The position numbers and the translations under genes were made by a program. Below are positions 50,018 to 61,700 of a stretch of 64,000 nt of DNA, piece after piece. Each line of letters opens with the position of its first letter. Positions within the stretch are counted from its first letter, which is position 1. The notes below the pieces were generated by a model that had not been told where the DNA came from, searched no databases, and was given only the letters and a program-made list of their open reading frames with translations. Origin of the DNA: Aristolochia californica. Its lineage: Eukaryota; Streptophyta; Magnoliopsida; Piperales; Aristolochiaceae. The stretch spans positions 25,946,908 to 26,010,907 of the forward strand of contig JARWKL010000002.1 in assembly GCA_029961685.1 (NCBI GenBank). Direction: 5' to 3'.

Positions 50018-50036
50018 TTCCCAAACGTTAAATTGA
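50018..50036. other. Deletion of about 524 bp in the third six-monomer copy
   Basis: GGAATTTCCCAAAC joins GTTAAATTGAGAATTTAA. The spacing of the GAGAGTTAA marker falls from 4042 bp (42801 to 46843) to 3518 bp (46843 to 50361), a loss of 524 bp that this junction accounts for. Landmark spacing here is only 169 bp (49964 to 50133). Confidence 0.85.
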
Positions 50037-52154
50037 GAATTTAATTTTTCCTATTCGAAATTTTTGGATCATTAGGTCATTTGCATCTTCAACATGTTTC
50101 AGGCATGCATATCTATATTTAAAAAAGGTTAGGATCAATTAGAAATCTCTTTCTTATAAAATTCCACCAAGCTATTCGGGGTTGTACTGGTGGAATTTCC
50201 CAACGATGGATAACAAAACTTTTGTGTTCATTTTTAGTGCGTGAAATAATTTACTTCACTTACATTTGTTCTAGTTTCTTTATTTTTTGCATACATAAAC
50301 TCTAAAATTTTCATTTTGTTGTGATCTATTTGCCTTATCTTTTTGTTTGCGAGAAAAAGGGAGAGTTAAAACTCAAGTTTGGATTTGAAACAAAATTGAA
50401 CATCCAAAATGGAAATGCACAAATGCTGAGAGATATAATTCCAAAAAGTATCTTTGATTTTTAAGGATCGTAAACTCTTTTAGTTTTTCATATATTAGGT
50501 ATTACAATCATTGAAAAAGGGGGAGCGAGCCATTTTCAACTGAGTGTTGACTACCAAACCATAAGTCATATCTAACAAAAATTATAGTCGTTACGCATCA
50601 TTATTCCATTCAGACATTTATCATCTATGATTGTTAGGTCCGCTTTTTGCCTAGTGGGTTGTTTGGCTCTGGTCAATATCCCACTACACGTTAACTTGAT
50701 AATTTAATTTTTTCTACTCCTTGAAATTTTTGGATCATTAGGTCATTTGCATCTTCAACATGTTTTAGGCATGTTGATACATATTTAAAACATGTTAGGA
50801 TCAATAAGAAATCTCTTTCTTACGAAATTCCACCAATCTATTAGGGGTTGTACTGGTGGAATTTCCCAAAAAGGGATAACATAACTTTGGTGTTCCTTTT
50901 TAGTTCGTGAAATAATTTTCTTCACTTACATTTATTATAGTTTTCAATTTTTTGCATACATAAACTCTAAATTTTTCATTTTGTTGTGATCTATTTGCCT
51001 TATCTTTTTGTTTACAAGAAAAATGGGAGAGAAAACTCAAGTTTGGATTAGAAAAAAAATTGAACATCCAAAATGGAAATACACAAATGCTAAGAGTGAT
51101 AATTACAAAAATTATCTATGTTTTTTAAGGATTGTAAACTCTTTTAGTTTTTTATATATTAGGTTTTGCAATCCTCAAAAAAGGGGGGGAGAGGCTTTTT
51201 TAACTGAGTGTTGACTCCCAAACCATAAGTCATTTCTAACAAAAATTATAGCCGTTACACATCATTAATTCATCAAAACATTTACAATGATCTATGATTG
51301 TTAGGTCCGCATTTTGTAAATAGGCAAAAAATGGGTTGTTTGGCTCAGGTAAATGTCCGACCGCACGTTAACTTGAGAATTCAATTTTTCCTGCACCTTG
51401 AAATTTTTTGATCATTAGGTCATTTGCTTCTTTAATATGTTTTCGGCATGCATATCTATATTTAAAACATGTTAGGATCAATTAGAAACCTCTTTCTTTT
51501 AAAATTCCACTAAGCTATTAGGGGTTGTACTGGTGGAATTTCCCACCAATTGATAACAAAACTTTTTTGTACATTTTTAGTGTGTGAAATAATTTACTTC
51601 ACTTACATTTATTGTAATTTTTAATTTTTTGCATACATAAACTCTAAAATTTTCATTTTGTTGTGATCTATTTGCCTTATCTTTTTGTTTAAGAGAAAAA
51701 TGGGAGAGTGAAAACTCAAGTTGGATTAGAAAAAAAATTGAACATCCAAAATGGAAATGCACAATTGCTGAGAGAGATAATTCCAAAAACTATATGTGAT
51801 ATTTAAGGATTGTATACTCTTTTAGTTTTTAATATATTAGGTTTTACACTTATCAAAAATGGTCGGCAATAAACTAAGTGTTTACTCCCAAACCATAAGT
51901 AATTTCCAACAAAAATTGTGGCCGTTTCACTTCATTAATCGACCAAAATATTTACGATAATATATGATTTTTAAGTCCGCTTTTTGTAAATAGGCAAAAT
52001 GTCGGTTGTTTTGCTCTGATAAATATCCCACCGCACGTTAACTTGAGAATTTAATTTTTTCTACTCCTTGAAATTTTTGGATCATTAGGTGATTGGCATC
52101 TTCAACATGTTGCAGGCATATCCATATTTAAAGATTGTTAGGATCAATTAGAAA

Positions 52155-52190
52155 TTTTTTTTAAGGTTTAGGGTTTAGTTTTAAACTCTT
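52155..52190. other. Deletion junction with telomere-like filler
   Basis: After TTAGAAAT the monomer breaks off into T-rich filler, then GGTTTAGGGTTTAG at 52165-52178, then TTTTAAACTCTTTTAGG, and the monomer resumes at GATTGTAAACTCTTTTAG. About 280 bp of monomer are missing. The filler matches two units of the plant telomere repeat TTTAGGG. Nothing else in the array resembles it. Confidence 0.75.
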
Positions 52191-53578
52191 TTAGGATTGT
52201 AAACTCTTTTAGTTTTTTATATATTAGGTTTTGTAATCATCGAAAAATGGGGGGCGAGGTATTTTTAACTGAGTGTAGACTCCCAAACCATAAGTCATTT
52301 CTAAAAAAAATTATAGTCGTTACATATCATTAATCGATCAAGACATTTATGATGATCAATGATTGTTAGGTCCGCTTTTTGTAAATAGTCAAAAAGTGGT
52401 TTGTTTGGCTCTAGTGATCCCACCGCACGTTAACTTGAGAATTTAATTTTTTCTACTATTTGAAATTTTTGGATCATTAGATCATTTGCATCTTCAACAT
52501 ATTTCAGACATGCATATCCATATTTAAAACATGTTAGGATCAATTAGAAATATCTTTTTTATCAAATTCCACCAAGCTATTAGTGGTTATACTAGTAGAA
52601 TTTCCCGAACATGGATAACAAAACTTTGGTGTTCTTTTTTAGTGCATGAGATAATTTTCTTCACTTATATTTATTATAGTTTTCAATTTTTTGCATACAA
52701 AAACTCAAAAATTTTAATTTTGTTGTGTTCTTTTTGCCTTTTCTTTTTGTTTAAGAGAAAAAAGGGAGAGTGAAAACTCAAGTATGGAAGTAAAAAAAAA
52801 TTGAACATCATAAATGGAAATGCAAAAATGTTGAGAGAGACAATTCCAACAAGTATCTGTGATTTTTAAGGATTGTAAACTCTTTTAGTTTTTTATATAT
52901 TAGGTTTTCCAATCATCTTTAACTTTGTGTTGACTCCAAAACTATAAGTCATTTCTAACAAAAATTATAGCTGTTAGACATCATTAATTGATCAAGACAT
53001 TTATGATGATCTATAATTGTTAGGTCCGCTTTTTGTACATAGGCAAAAAGTTCTTTGGCTCTGGTAAATATCCCGCCACACGTTAACTTGAGAATTTAAT
53101 TTTTTTCTACTGTTCTAAATTTTTGGATCATTAGGTTATTTTGCATCTTCAACAAGTTTTAGGCAATCATATCTATATTTAAAACATGTTAGGATCAATT
53201 CGAAATATCTTTCTTATAAAATTCCACCAAGCTATTAGGGATTGTAATAGTGGAATTTCCCAAACATGGATAACAAAACTTTGGTGGTCATTTTTAGTGT
53301 GTGAAATAATTTTCTTTACTTACATTTAATTATAGTTTTAATTTTTTTGCACATATAAACTCAAAAAATTTCATTTTGTTGTGATCTATTTGCCTTCTTT
53401 TTTTGTTTACAAGAAAAATGGAAGAGTGAAAACTCCAAGTTGGATTTGAAAAAATATTGAATATCCAAAATAGAAATGCACAAATGGTTAGGGAGATAAT
53501 TCCAAAAAGTATCTGTGATTTCTAAGGATTTTAAATCTTTTAATGTTTTATATATTAGGTTTTCCAATCAGTAGAAAA

Positions 53579-53600
53579 GGGGGGGGGGGGGGGGGGGGGG
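53579..53600 (-). repeat. 22-base pure G run
   Basis: Pure G run between CAGTAGAAAA and CAAGGCATATG at the recurrent tract site. Confidence 0.94.
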
Positions 53601-54260
53601 CAAGGCATATGTAACTGAGTGTTGACTCCCGAACCACAAGTCATTTCTAACAATAATTATAGCCGTTACACATCATTAATCGATCAAAATATTTACGATG
53701 ATCTATGATTGTTAGGTCCGCTTTTTGTAAATAGGCAAAAAGTGGGTTGTTTGGCTCTTGTAAATATCACTAGAGAATTTAGGTTTTTCAACTCCTTGAA
53801 TTTTTTGGATCATTAGGTCATTTGCATCTTTAACATGTATCAGGCATGCATAGCCATTTTTAAAACATGTTAGGATCAAATAGAAATCTCTTTCCAATAA
53901 AATTCCACCAAGCTATTAGGGGTTGTGCAAGTGGAATTTCCCAAACATGGACAAAAAAACTTTGGTGTCCATTTTTTAGAGCGTGAAATAATTTTCTTCA
54001 CTTAAATTTATTAAAGTTATCAATTTTTTGCATACATAAGCTCTAAAATTTTCATTTTGTTGTAATCAATATGCCTTATCTTTTTGTTTACGAGAAAAAT
54101 GGGAGAGAGAAAACTCAAGTTTGGATTTGAAAAAAAATTTAACATCCAAAAGGGAAACGTACAAATGCTGAGAGAGATAATTCCAAAAATTATTTTTTAT
54201 TTTTAATGATTTTAAACTCTTTTAGTTTTTTAAAAATTAGGTTTGGCGATCATCGGAAAA

Positions 54261-54281
54261 GGGGGGGAGGGGTGGTGGGTG
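54261..54281 (-). repeat. G-rich tract with T and A interruptions
   Basis: GGGGGGGAGGGGTGGTGGGT at the recurrent site after CATCGGAAAA. It is less pure than its neighbour at 53579. Confidence 0.88.
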
Positions 54282-56325
54282 CGAGGCTTTTTTAACTGAG
54301 TGTTGACTCCCAAACCAAAAGTCATTTCGAACAAAAATTATAGTGGTTACACATCATTAATTGATAAAAATATTTACGATGATCTATGATTTTTAGGTCT
54401 GCTTTTTGTAAATAGGCAAAAACTGGGTTGTTTGGCTCAGAAAAATATCCCACCGCACGTTAACTTGAGAATTTAATTTTTTCTACACCTTGAAATTTTT
54501 GGATCATTACATCATTTTCATCTTCAACTTGTTTCAGGCATACATATCCATATTTAAAACATGTTAGGATCAATTATAAATCCCTTCTTATAAAATTCCA
54601 CAAAGAGATTAGGGGTTGTACTAGTGGAATTTCCCAAACATGGATAACAAAACTTTGGTGTTCATTTTTAGTGCGTGAAATAATTTTTTCACTTACATTT
54701 ATTATACTTTTCAATTTTTTGCATACATAAACTCTAAAATTTTCACTTTCTTGTGATCTATTTGCCTTATCTTTTTGTTTACAAGAAAAATGGGAGAGTC
54801 AAAACTCAAGTTTGGATTTGAAAAAAAATTGAACATCCAAAATGGAAATGCACAAATTCTGAGAGAGATAATTCCAAAAAGTATCTATGATTTTTAAGGA
54901 TTTTAAACTATTTTAGTTTTTCATATATTAGGTTTTTCAAAGATCGGAAAAGGGTGGGTGAGGCATTTTTAACTGAGTGTTGACTCCCAAACCATAAGTC
55001 ATTTCTAACAAAAAGTATCATTGTTACACATCATTAATCTCACCAAAAATTTACGATGATCTATGATTTTTAGGTCCGGTTTTTGTAAATAGGCAAAAAG
55101 TTGCTTGTTTGGCTCTGGTACATATCCCACTACACGTTAACTTGTGACTTTAATTTTCTCTACACCACTAAACTTTTGGATCATTAGGTCATTTGCATCA
55201 TCAACATGTTTCAGGCATGCATATCCATACTTAAAACATGTTAGGATCAATTAGAAATCTCTTTCTTATAAAATTCAACCAAGATATTAGGTGTTCTCCT
55301 AGTGGAATTTCCAAAACATAGATAACAAAACTTTGGTGTTCCTTTCAGTGCGTGAAATAATTTTCTTCACTTACATTTATTATAGTTTTCAATTTTTTGC
55401 ATACATAAACTCTAAAATTTTCATTTTTTCGTGATCTATTTGCCTCATCTTTTCTTTTACGAGAAAAATGGGAGAGTGAAAACTTAAGTTCGGATTTGAA
55501 AAAAAATAGAACATTCAAAAAAAAATACACAAATGCTGAGAGAGATAATTCCAAAAAAAATTTGTGATTTTTTTGGATTGTAAACTCTTTTAGTTTTTTA
55601 TATATTAGGTTTTGCGATCATCGAAAAAGGGGGGCCAAGGCATTTTTAACTGAGAGTTGACTCCCAAACCATAAGTCATTTGTAACAAAAAAAATATATC
55701 CGTTACACATCATTAATCGATAAAAATATTTACGATGATCTATGATTCTTAGGTTCGCTTTTTGTAAATAGGCAAAAAGTGGGGGGTTTGGCTCTGGTAA
55801 ATATTCCACCGCATGTTAACTTGAGAATTTAATTTTTTCTACTCCTCTAAATTTTTGGATCATTATGTCATTTGCGTCTTCAACAAGTTTCAGGCATGCT
55901 TATCCATATTTAAAACATGTTAGGATCAATTAGAAATCTTTTTCTTATAAAATTCCACCAAACTACTAGGGGTTGTACTAGTGGCATTTCCCAAACATGG
56001 ATAATAAAAGTTTGGTGTTCATTTTTAGTGCATGAAATAATTTTATTCAATTACATTTATTATTGTTTTCAATTTTTTGTATACATAAACTCTAAAATTT
56101 TCATTTTGTTGTGATCTATTTGCTTTATCTTTTTTTTTTATGAGAAAAAATGGCAGAGCGACAACTCAAGTTTGGATTTGAAAAAAAATTAAACATCCAA
56201 AATGGTAATGCCCAAATGCTGAGAGAGGTAATTCCAAAAAGTATCTGAGATTTTTGAGGATTTTAAACTCTTTTAGTTTTTGATATATAGGTTTTGCAAT
56301 CATCGGAAAAGAGGGGCGAGGCATT

Positions 56326-56334
56326 TTTAATTCC
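56326..56334. other. Orientation switch, minus to plus, with change of monomer type
   Basis: The reversed long monomer ends at GGCGAGGCATTTTTAA and the next bases, TTCCAAAGTTTTGTTATCC, are plus-strand short-type satellite. The break lies just after the G-tract site of the long unit. AATTCCAAAG also occurs in some plus-strand units (ATGAATTCCAAAG), so AA or AAT may be shared microhomology. Both orientation and monomer class change at this one point. Confidence 0.9.
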
Positions 56335-57194
56335 AAAGTTTTGTTATCCATGTTTGGGAAATTCCACTAGTACCACCCCTAATATATAAGAAAGAATTTT
56401 TAATTGATCATGACATCTTTTGAATGTGGTGGGTATGCATGCCAGAAACATGTTGACGATGGAAATGACCTAATGATCAAAAAACTTCAAGGAGTAGAAA
56501 AAATTAAATTCTCAGGTTAACGTATGGTTGGATATTTACAAAAGCCAAACATCCCACTTTTTGCCTAACCTTCGAAATCAGAGATACTTTTTGGAATTAT
56601 ATCTCTCATCATTTGTGTATTTCCATTTTGGATCTTCAAACTTTTTTTCAAATCCAAACTGTACCACTTTGCTCGTAAACAAAAATAAAATTTTAGACAT
56701 CATGTATGCAAAAAATTTTCAAAACTATAATAAATGTAAGTTAAGAAAATTATACCATGCACTAAAAATGAACTCCAAAGTTTTGTTATGCATGTTTGGG
56801 AAATTCCACTAGTACAACCCCTAATAGCTTGGTGGAATTTTGTAAGAAAGAGATTTCTAATTGATCCTAACAAGTTTTAAATGTGGTGGGTATGCATGCA
56901 AGAAACATGTTGAAGATGCAAACGACAAAATGATCCTAAAATTTCAGGGAGTAGAAAAAATTAAATTCTCAAGTTAACGTGTGGCTGGATATTTTCCAAA
57001 GCCAAACAACACACTTTTAGCATATCCTTCAAAATCAGAGATACTTTTTGGAATTATCTCTCTCAGCATTTGTGCATTTCCATTTTGGATGTTGAATCTT
57101 TTTTTCAAATCCAAACTTGTCCCACTTTTCTCATAAACAAAATGAAAATTTTAGAGTTCAGGTATGCAAAAAAATTTGAAAACTATAATAAATG

Positions 57195-57215
57195 TAAGTG
57201 AATAAAATTATTAAA
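57195..57215 (+). repeat. Truncated monomer junction, copy 1
   Basis: GAATAAAATTATT is followed at once by AAAACATGTTGAAGATGC; the 145 or so bases from TTTCACGCACT through GGTATGCATGCCAG are missing, leaving a unit of about 313 bp. The same junction recurs near 58893 and 60950. Confidence 0.88.
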
Positions 57216-58884
57216 ACATGTTGAAGATGCAAATTACCTAATGATCCAAAAACATCAAGGAGTATAAAAAATTAAATTCTCAAGTAAACGTGTGGTTGGA
57301 TATTTACTAGAGCCAAACAACCCACTTTTTGCCTATCCTTCAGAATCAGAGATACTTTCTGGAATTATCTCTCTCAGCATTTGTGCATTTCCATTTTGGA
57401 TGTCCAATTATTTTTTCAAATCCAAACTTGTCCCACTTTTCTCGTAAACAAAATGAAAATTTTAAAGTTCATGAATTCAAAAAAAAATTAAAAATTATAA
57501 TAAATGTAAGTAAAGAAAATTATTTCACGCACTAAAAATGAACTCCAAAGTTTTGTTATCCATGTTTGGGCAATTCCATTTGTACAACCCCTAATAGCAT
57601 GGTGGAATTTTATCAGAAAGAGATATCTAATAGATCCTAACATGTTTGAAATGTGGTGGGTATGCAAGCAGGAAACATATTGAAGATGCAAATGACCTAA
57701 TGATCCAAAAACTTCAAGCAGTAGAAAAAATTAAATTCTCAAGTAAACGTGTGGTTGGATATTTACCAGAGCCAAACAACCCACTTTTTGCCTATCCTTC
57801 AAAATCAGAGATACTTTTTGGAATTATCTCTCTCTGCATTTGAGCATTTCCATTTTGGATGTTCAATTTTTTTTTCAAATCCAAACTTGTCCCACTTTGC
57901 TCGTAATAAAAAGAAAACTTTAGAGTTCATGTATGCAAAAAAATTTGAAAACTATAATAAAAGTAAGTGAAGAAAATTAGTTCACGCACTAAAAATGAAC
58001 TCCAAAATTTTGTTATCCATGTTTGGGAAATTCCACTAGTACAACCCCTAAAAGCTTGTTGGAATTTTATAAGAAAGAGATTTTTAATTGATCCAAACAT
58101 GTTTTAAATGTGGTGGGTATGCATGCAGGAAACATGTTGAAGATGCAAATGACCTAATGATCCAAAAATTTCAAGGGGTAGAAATAATTAAATGCTCAAG
58201 TTAGCGTCTGGTTGAATATTTACAAGAGCTAAACAACCCACTTTTTTCCTTTCCTTCAAAATCAGAGATACTTTCTGGAATTATCTCTCTATGCAATTGA
58301 GAATTTCCATTTTGGATGTTAAATTTTTGTTTCAAATCCAAACTTGTCCCACTTTTCTCGTAAGCAAAATGAAAATTTTAGAGTTCATGTATGCAAAAAA
58401 ATTATAAAACTTTAATAAATGTAAGTGAAGAAAATTATTTCATGCACTATAAATGAACTCCAAAGTTTTGTTAATCATGGTTGGGAAATTCCACTAGTAA
58501 TACTACTAATAGCATGGTGGAATTTTATAAGAAAGAGAAATCTAATTGATACTAACATGTTTTAAATCTGGTGGGTATGCATGCAAGAAACATGTTGAAG
58601 ATGCAAATGACCTAATGACCCAAAAACTTCAAAGAGTAGAAAAAATTAAATTCTCAAGTAAACGTGTATTTTGATATTTACCAAAGCCAAACAACCCACT
58701 TTTTTCCTATCCTTCAAAATTAGAGATATTTTTTGGAATTATCTCTCTCAACATTTGTGCATTTCCATTTTGGATGTTCAATTTTTTTTTCAAATCCAAA
58801 CTTGTCCCATATTCTCGTAAACAAAATGAAAATTTTAGAGTTCATATATGTAAGAAAATTTGAAAACTATAATAAATGTAAGTG

Positions 58885-58905
58885 AAGAAAATTATTTTAA
58901 CATGT
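58885..58905 (+). repeat. Truncated monomer junction, copy 2
   Basis: GAAGAAAATTATTTTAACATG shows the same loss as at 57205. The offset from copy 1 is about 1684 bp, equal to three full monomers plus one truncated one, so the truncated unit travels as part of a four-unit block. Confidence 0.88.
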
Positions 58906-59989
58906 TGAAGATGCAAATGACCTAATGATCCAAAAACTTCACTGAGAAGAAAAAATTAAATTCTAAAGTTAACGGGTGGTTGGATATTTACCAAAGCCAA
59001 ACAACCCGCTTTTTGCCTATTCTTCAAAATCAGAAATACTTTTTGGAATTATCTCTCTCAGCATTTGTGCATTTTAATTTTGGAAGTTCAATTTTTTTTT
59101 TCAAATCCAAACTTGTCCCACTTTACTCGTAAACAAAATGAAAATTTAAGAGTTCATGTGTGCAAAAAAATTTAAAAACTATAATAAATGTAAATGAAGA
59201 AAATTATTTCACGCACTAAAAATGAACTCCAATGTTTTGTTATCCATGATTGGAAATTTCCACTAGTACAACCACTAATAGCTTGGTGGAATTTTATAAA
59301 AAAGATATTTCTAATTGATCCTAAAATATTTTAAATGTGATGGGTATGCATGCCAGAAACATGTTGAATCTACAAATGACCTAATGGTCCAAAAACTTCA
59401 AGGAGTAGAAAAAATTAAATTCTCACGTTAACGTGTGGTTGGATATTTACCAGAGCCAAACAAGCCACTTTTTGCCTATCCTTCAAAATCAGAGATACTT
59501 TTTGGAATTATCTCTCCCAGCATTTGTGCATTTCCATTTTGGATGTTCAATTTTTTTTTCAAATCCAAACTTGTCCCACTTTGCTCGTAAGCAAATTAAA
59601 AATTTTAGAGTTCATGTATGAATTAATATTTGAAATCTATAATAAAAGTAAGTGAAGAAAATTAGTTCACGAACTAAAAATGAGTTCCAAAATTTTCTTA
59701 TCCATGTTTGGGAAATTCCACTAGTACAACCACTAATAGCTTGGTGGAATTTTATAAGAAAGAGATTTCTAATTGATCCTAAAATGTTTTAAATGTGGTG
59801 GGTATGCATGCCAGAAACATGTTGAAGCCGCAACTGACCTAATGGTCCAAAAACTTCAAGGAGTAGAAAAAATTAAATTCTCAAGTTAACGTGTGGTTGG
59901 ATATTTACTAGAGCCAAACAACCCACTTTTTGCCTATCCTTCCAAATCAGAGATACTTTTTGGAATTATCTCTCCCAGCATTTGTGCAT

Positions 59990-60010
59990 TTCCATTTTGG
60001 AGTATAAAAC
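59990..60010 (+). other. 84-bp deletion junction
   Basis: TTTCCATTTTGG joins AGTATAAAACTTTAATAAA, removing the T-run, CAAATCCAAACTTGTCCC and the GTTCATGTATGCAAAA part. The unit is otherwise the same type as that near 58388, sharing TAAAACTTTAATAAA and CACTATAAATGAACTCC. It accounts for the short 374-bp step. Confidence 0.87.
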
Positions 60011-60941
60011 TTTAATAAAGGTAAGTGAAGAAAATTATTTCATGCACTATAAATGAACTCCAAAGTTTTGTTATCCATGGTGGGGAAATTCCACTGGTAC
60101 AACTCCTAATAGCGTGGTAGAATTTCATAAGAAAGAGAAATCTAATTGATCCTAACATGTTTTAAATGTGGTGGGTATGCATGCCAAAAATCCGTTGAAG
60201 ATGAAAATGACCTAATGATCCAAAAAATTCTAGGAATAGAAAAATTAAATTCTAAAGTTAACGTGTATTTGGATATTTACAAAAGCCAAACAACCCACTT
60301 TTTACCTATCCTACAAAATCAGAGAGACTTTTTGGAATTACTCTCTCAGCATTTATGCATTTCCATTTTGGATGTTCAATTTTTTTTTCAAATCCAAACT
60401 TGTCCCACATTTCTCGTAAAAAAAATAAAAATTTTAGAGTTCATGTATGCAAAACAATTTGAATACTATAATAAATGTAAGTGTAGAAAATTATTTCACG
60501 CACTAAAATTGAACTCCAAAGTTTTGTTTTCCATGTTTTGGAAATTCCACTAGTACAACCCCTAATAGCTTGGTGGAATTTTATAAGAAAGAGATTTCTA
60601 CTTGATCCGAACATGTTTTAACTGTGGTGGGTATGCATGCCATAAACATGTTGAAGATGCAATTGACCTAATGATCATAAAATTTCAAGGAGTAGAAAAA
60701 ATTAAATTCTCAAGTTAACGTGTAGTTGGATATTTACCAGAGCCAAACAACCCACTTTTTGCCTATCCTTCAAAATTAGAGATACTTTTTGGAATTATCA
60801 CTCTCAGCATTTGTGCGTTTCCATTTTGGATGTTCAATCTTTTTTTCAAATCCTTAATTGTCCAACTTTTCTCGTAAACAAAATAAAAATTTAAGAGTTC
60901 ATGTATGCAAAAAAATTTGAAAACCATAATAAATCTAAGTG

Positions 60942-60962
60942 AAGAAAATTTTTTAAACAAGT
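60942..60962 (+). repeat. Truncated monomer junction, copy 3
   Basis: GAAGAAAATTTTTTAAACAAG followed by TTGAAGATGC repeats the truncation of 57205 and 58895. The offset from copy 2 is about 2060 bp, which equals four monomers (one carrying the 84-bp deletion) plus the truncated one. Confidence 0.85.
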
Positions 60963-61678
60963 TGAAGATGCAAATGACCTAATAATCCAAAAACTTCATG
61001 GAGCAGAAAAAATTAAATTCTAAAGTTAACGTGTGGTTGGATATTTACCAGAGCCAAACAACCCACTTTTTGCCTATTCTTCAAAATCAGAGATACTTTT
61101 TGGAATTATCTCTCCCAGCATTTGTGCATTTTCATTTTGGATGCTCAATTTTTTTTAAATCCAAACTTGTCCCACTTTTCTCGTTAGCAAAATGAAAAAT
61201 TTTTAATTCATGTATGCAAAAAAAAATTGAAAACAATAATAAATGTAAGTGAAGAAATTATTTTACGCACTAAAAATAAATTCCAAATTTTTGTTATCCA
61301 TGTTTGGGAACTTCCACTAGTACAACCCCTAATAGCTTGGTGGAATTTTATAAGAAAGAGATTTCTAATTGATCCTAACTTGTTTTAAATGTGGTGGGTA
61401 TGCATGCCAAAAACATGTTGAAGATGGAAATGACCTAATGATCCAAAAACTTCAAGGAATAGAAAAAATTAAATTCTCAAGTTAACGTGTGGTTGGATAT
61501 TTACCAGTGCCAAACAACCCACTTTTTGCCTATCCTTCGAAATCAGAGATACTTTTTGGAATTATATCTCTCAGCATTTGTGCGTTTCCATTTTGGATGT
61601 TCAATTTTTTTTTCAAATCCAAACTAGTCCCACTTTTCTCGTAAACAAAATGAAAATTTTAGAGTTCATGTATGCAAA

Positions 61679-61700
61679 AAAAAATATATATATATATTAA
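61679..61700 (+). repeat. Short AT dinucleotide run
   Basis: ATATATATATATATT replaces the usual ATTTGAAAACTATAATAAA at this place in one short monomer. It is a local microsatellite-like change private to this unit. Confidence 0.85.

Larger units (their letters stand above)
41317..52548 (-). repeat. Higher-order repeat of six long monomers (about 4.0 kb, three copies)
   Basis: Units six apart share private features. GTCGTACTAG lies at 41365, 45311 and 49323. GATCAGTT with TTATTAAATT lies at 41990, 45941 and 49964. GAGAGTTAAA (or AAAG) with GAAACAAAATTGAACA lies at 42801, 46843 and 50361. TTTAAAGATTGTTAGGATC lies near 44569, 48586 and 52129. Periods are 3946 to 4042 bp, and shorter where later deletions fall. 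The third copy is shortened by deletions at about 50026 and 52160. Related single units at 33242, 33921 and 36633 suggest the pattern once extended further left. Confidence 0.85.
18064..56330 (-). repeat. Satellite block E: about 57 long monomers, minus orientation
   Basis: Using the reversed landmark TTAGGATCAATT, copies fall near 18594, 19275, 19949, 20629, 21271, 21983, 22670, 23340, 24021, 24708, 25386, and so on to 55244 and 55924. The common step is about 676 bp (for example 35284, 35961, 36633, 37310, 37987). Exceptions are internal deletions and an 884-bp unit. All units contain the long-type 180-bp segment unless deleted. There is no gene: frames are short, start mostly at TTG or GTG and are broken in sister units. 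Homopolymer G tracts mark the same site as the C tracts of block D. Confidence 0.95.

Noticed and set aside
18064..56330. CRISPR-like array because of regular repeats
   Set aside because: The units are 670-bp tandem satellites with no unique spacers, in a eukaryotic context.
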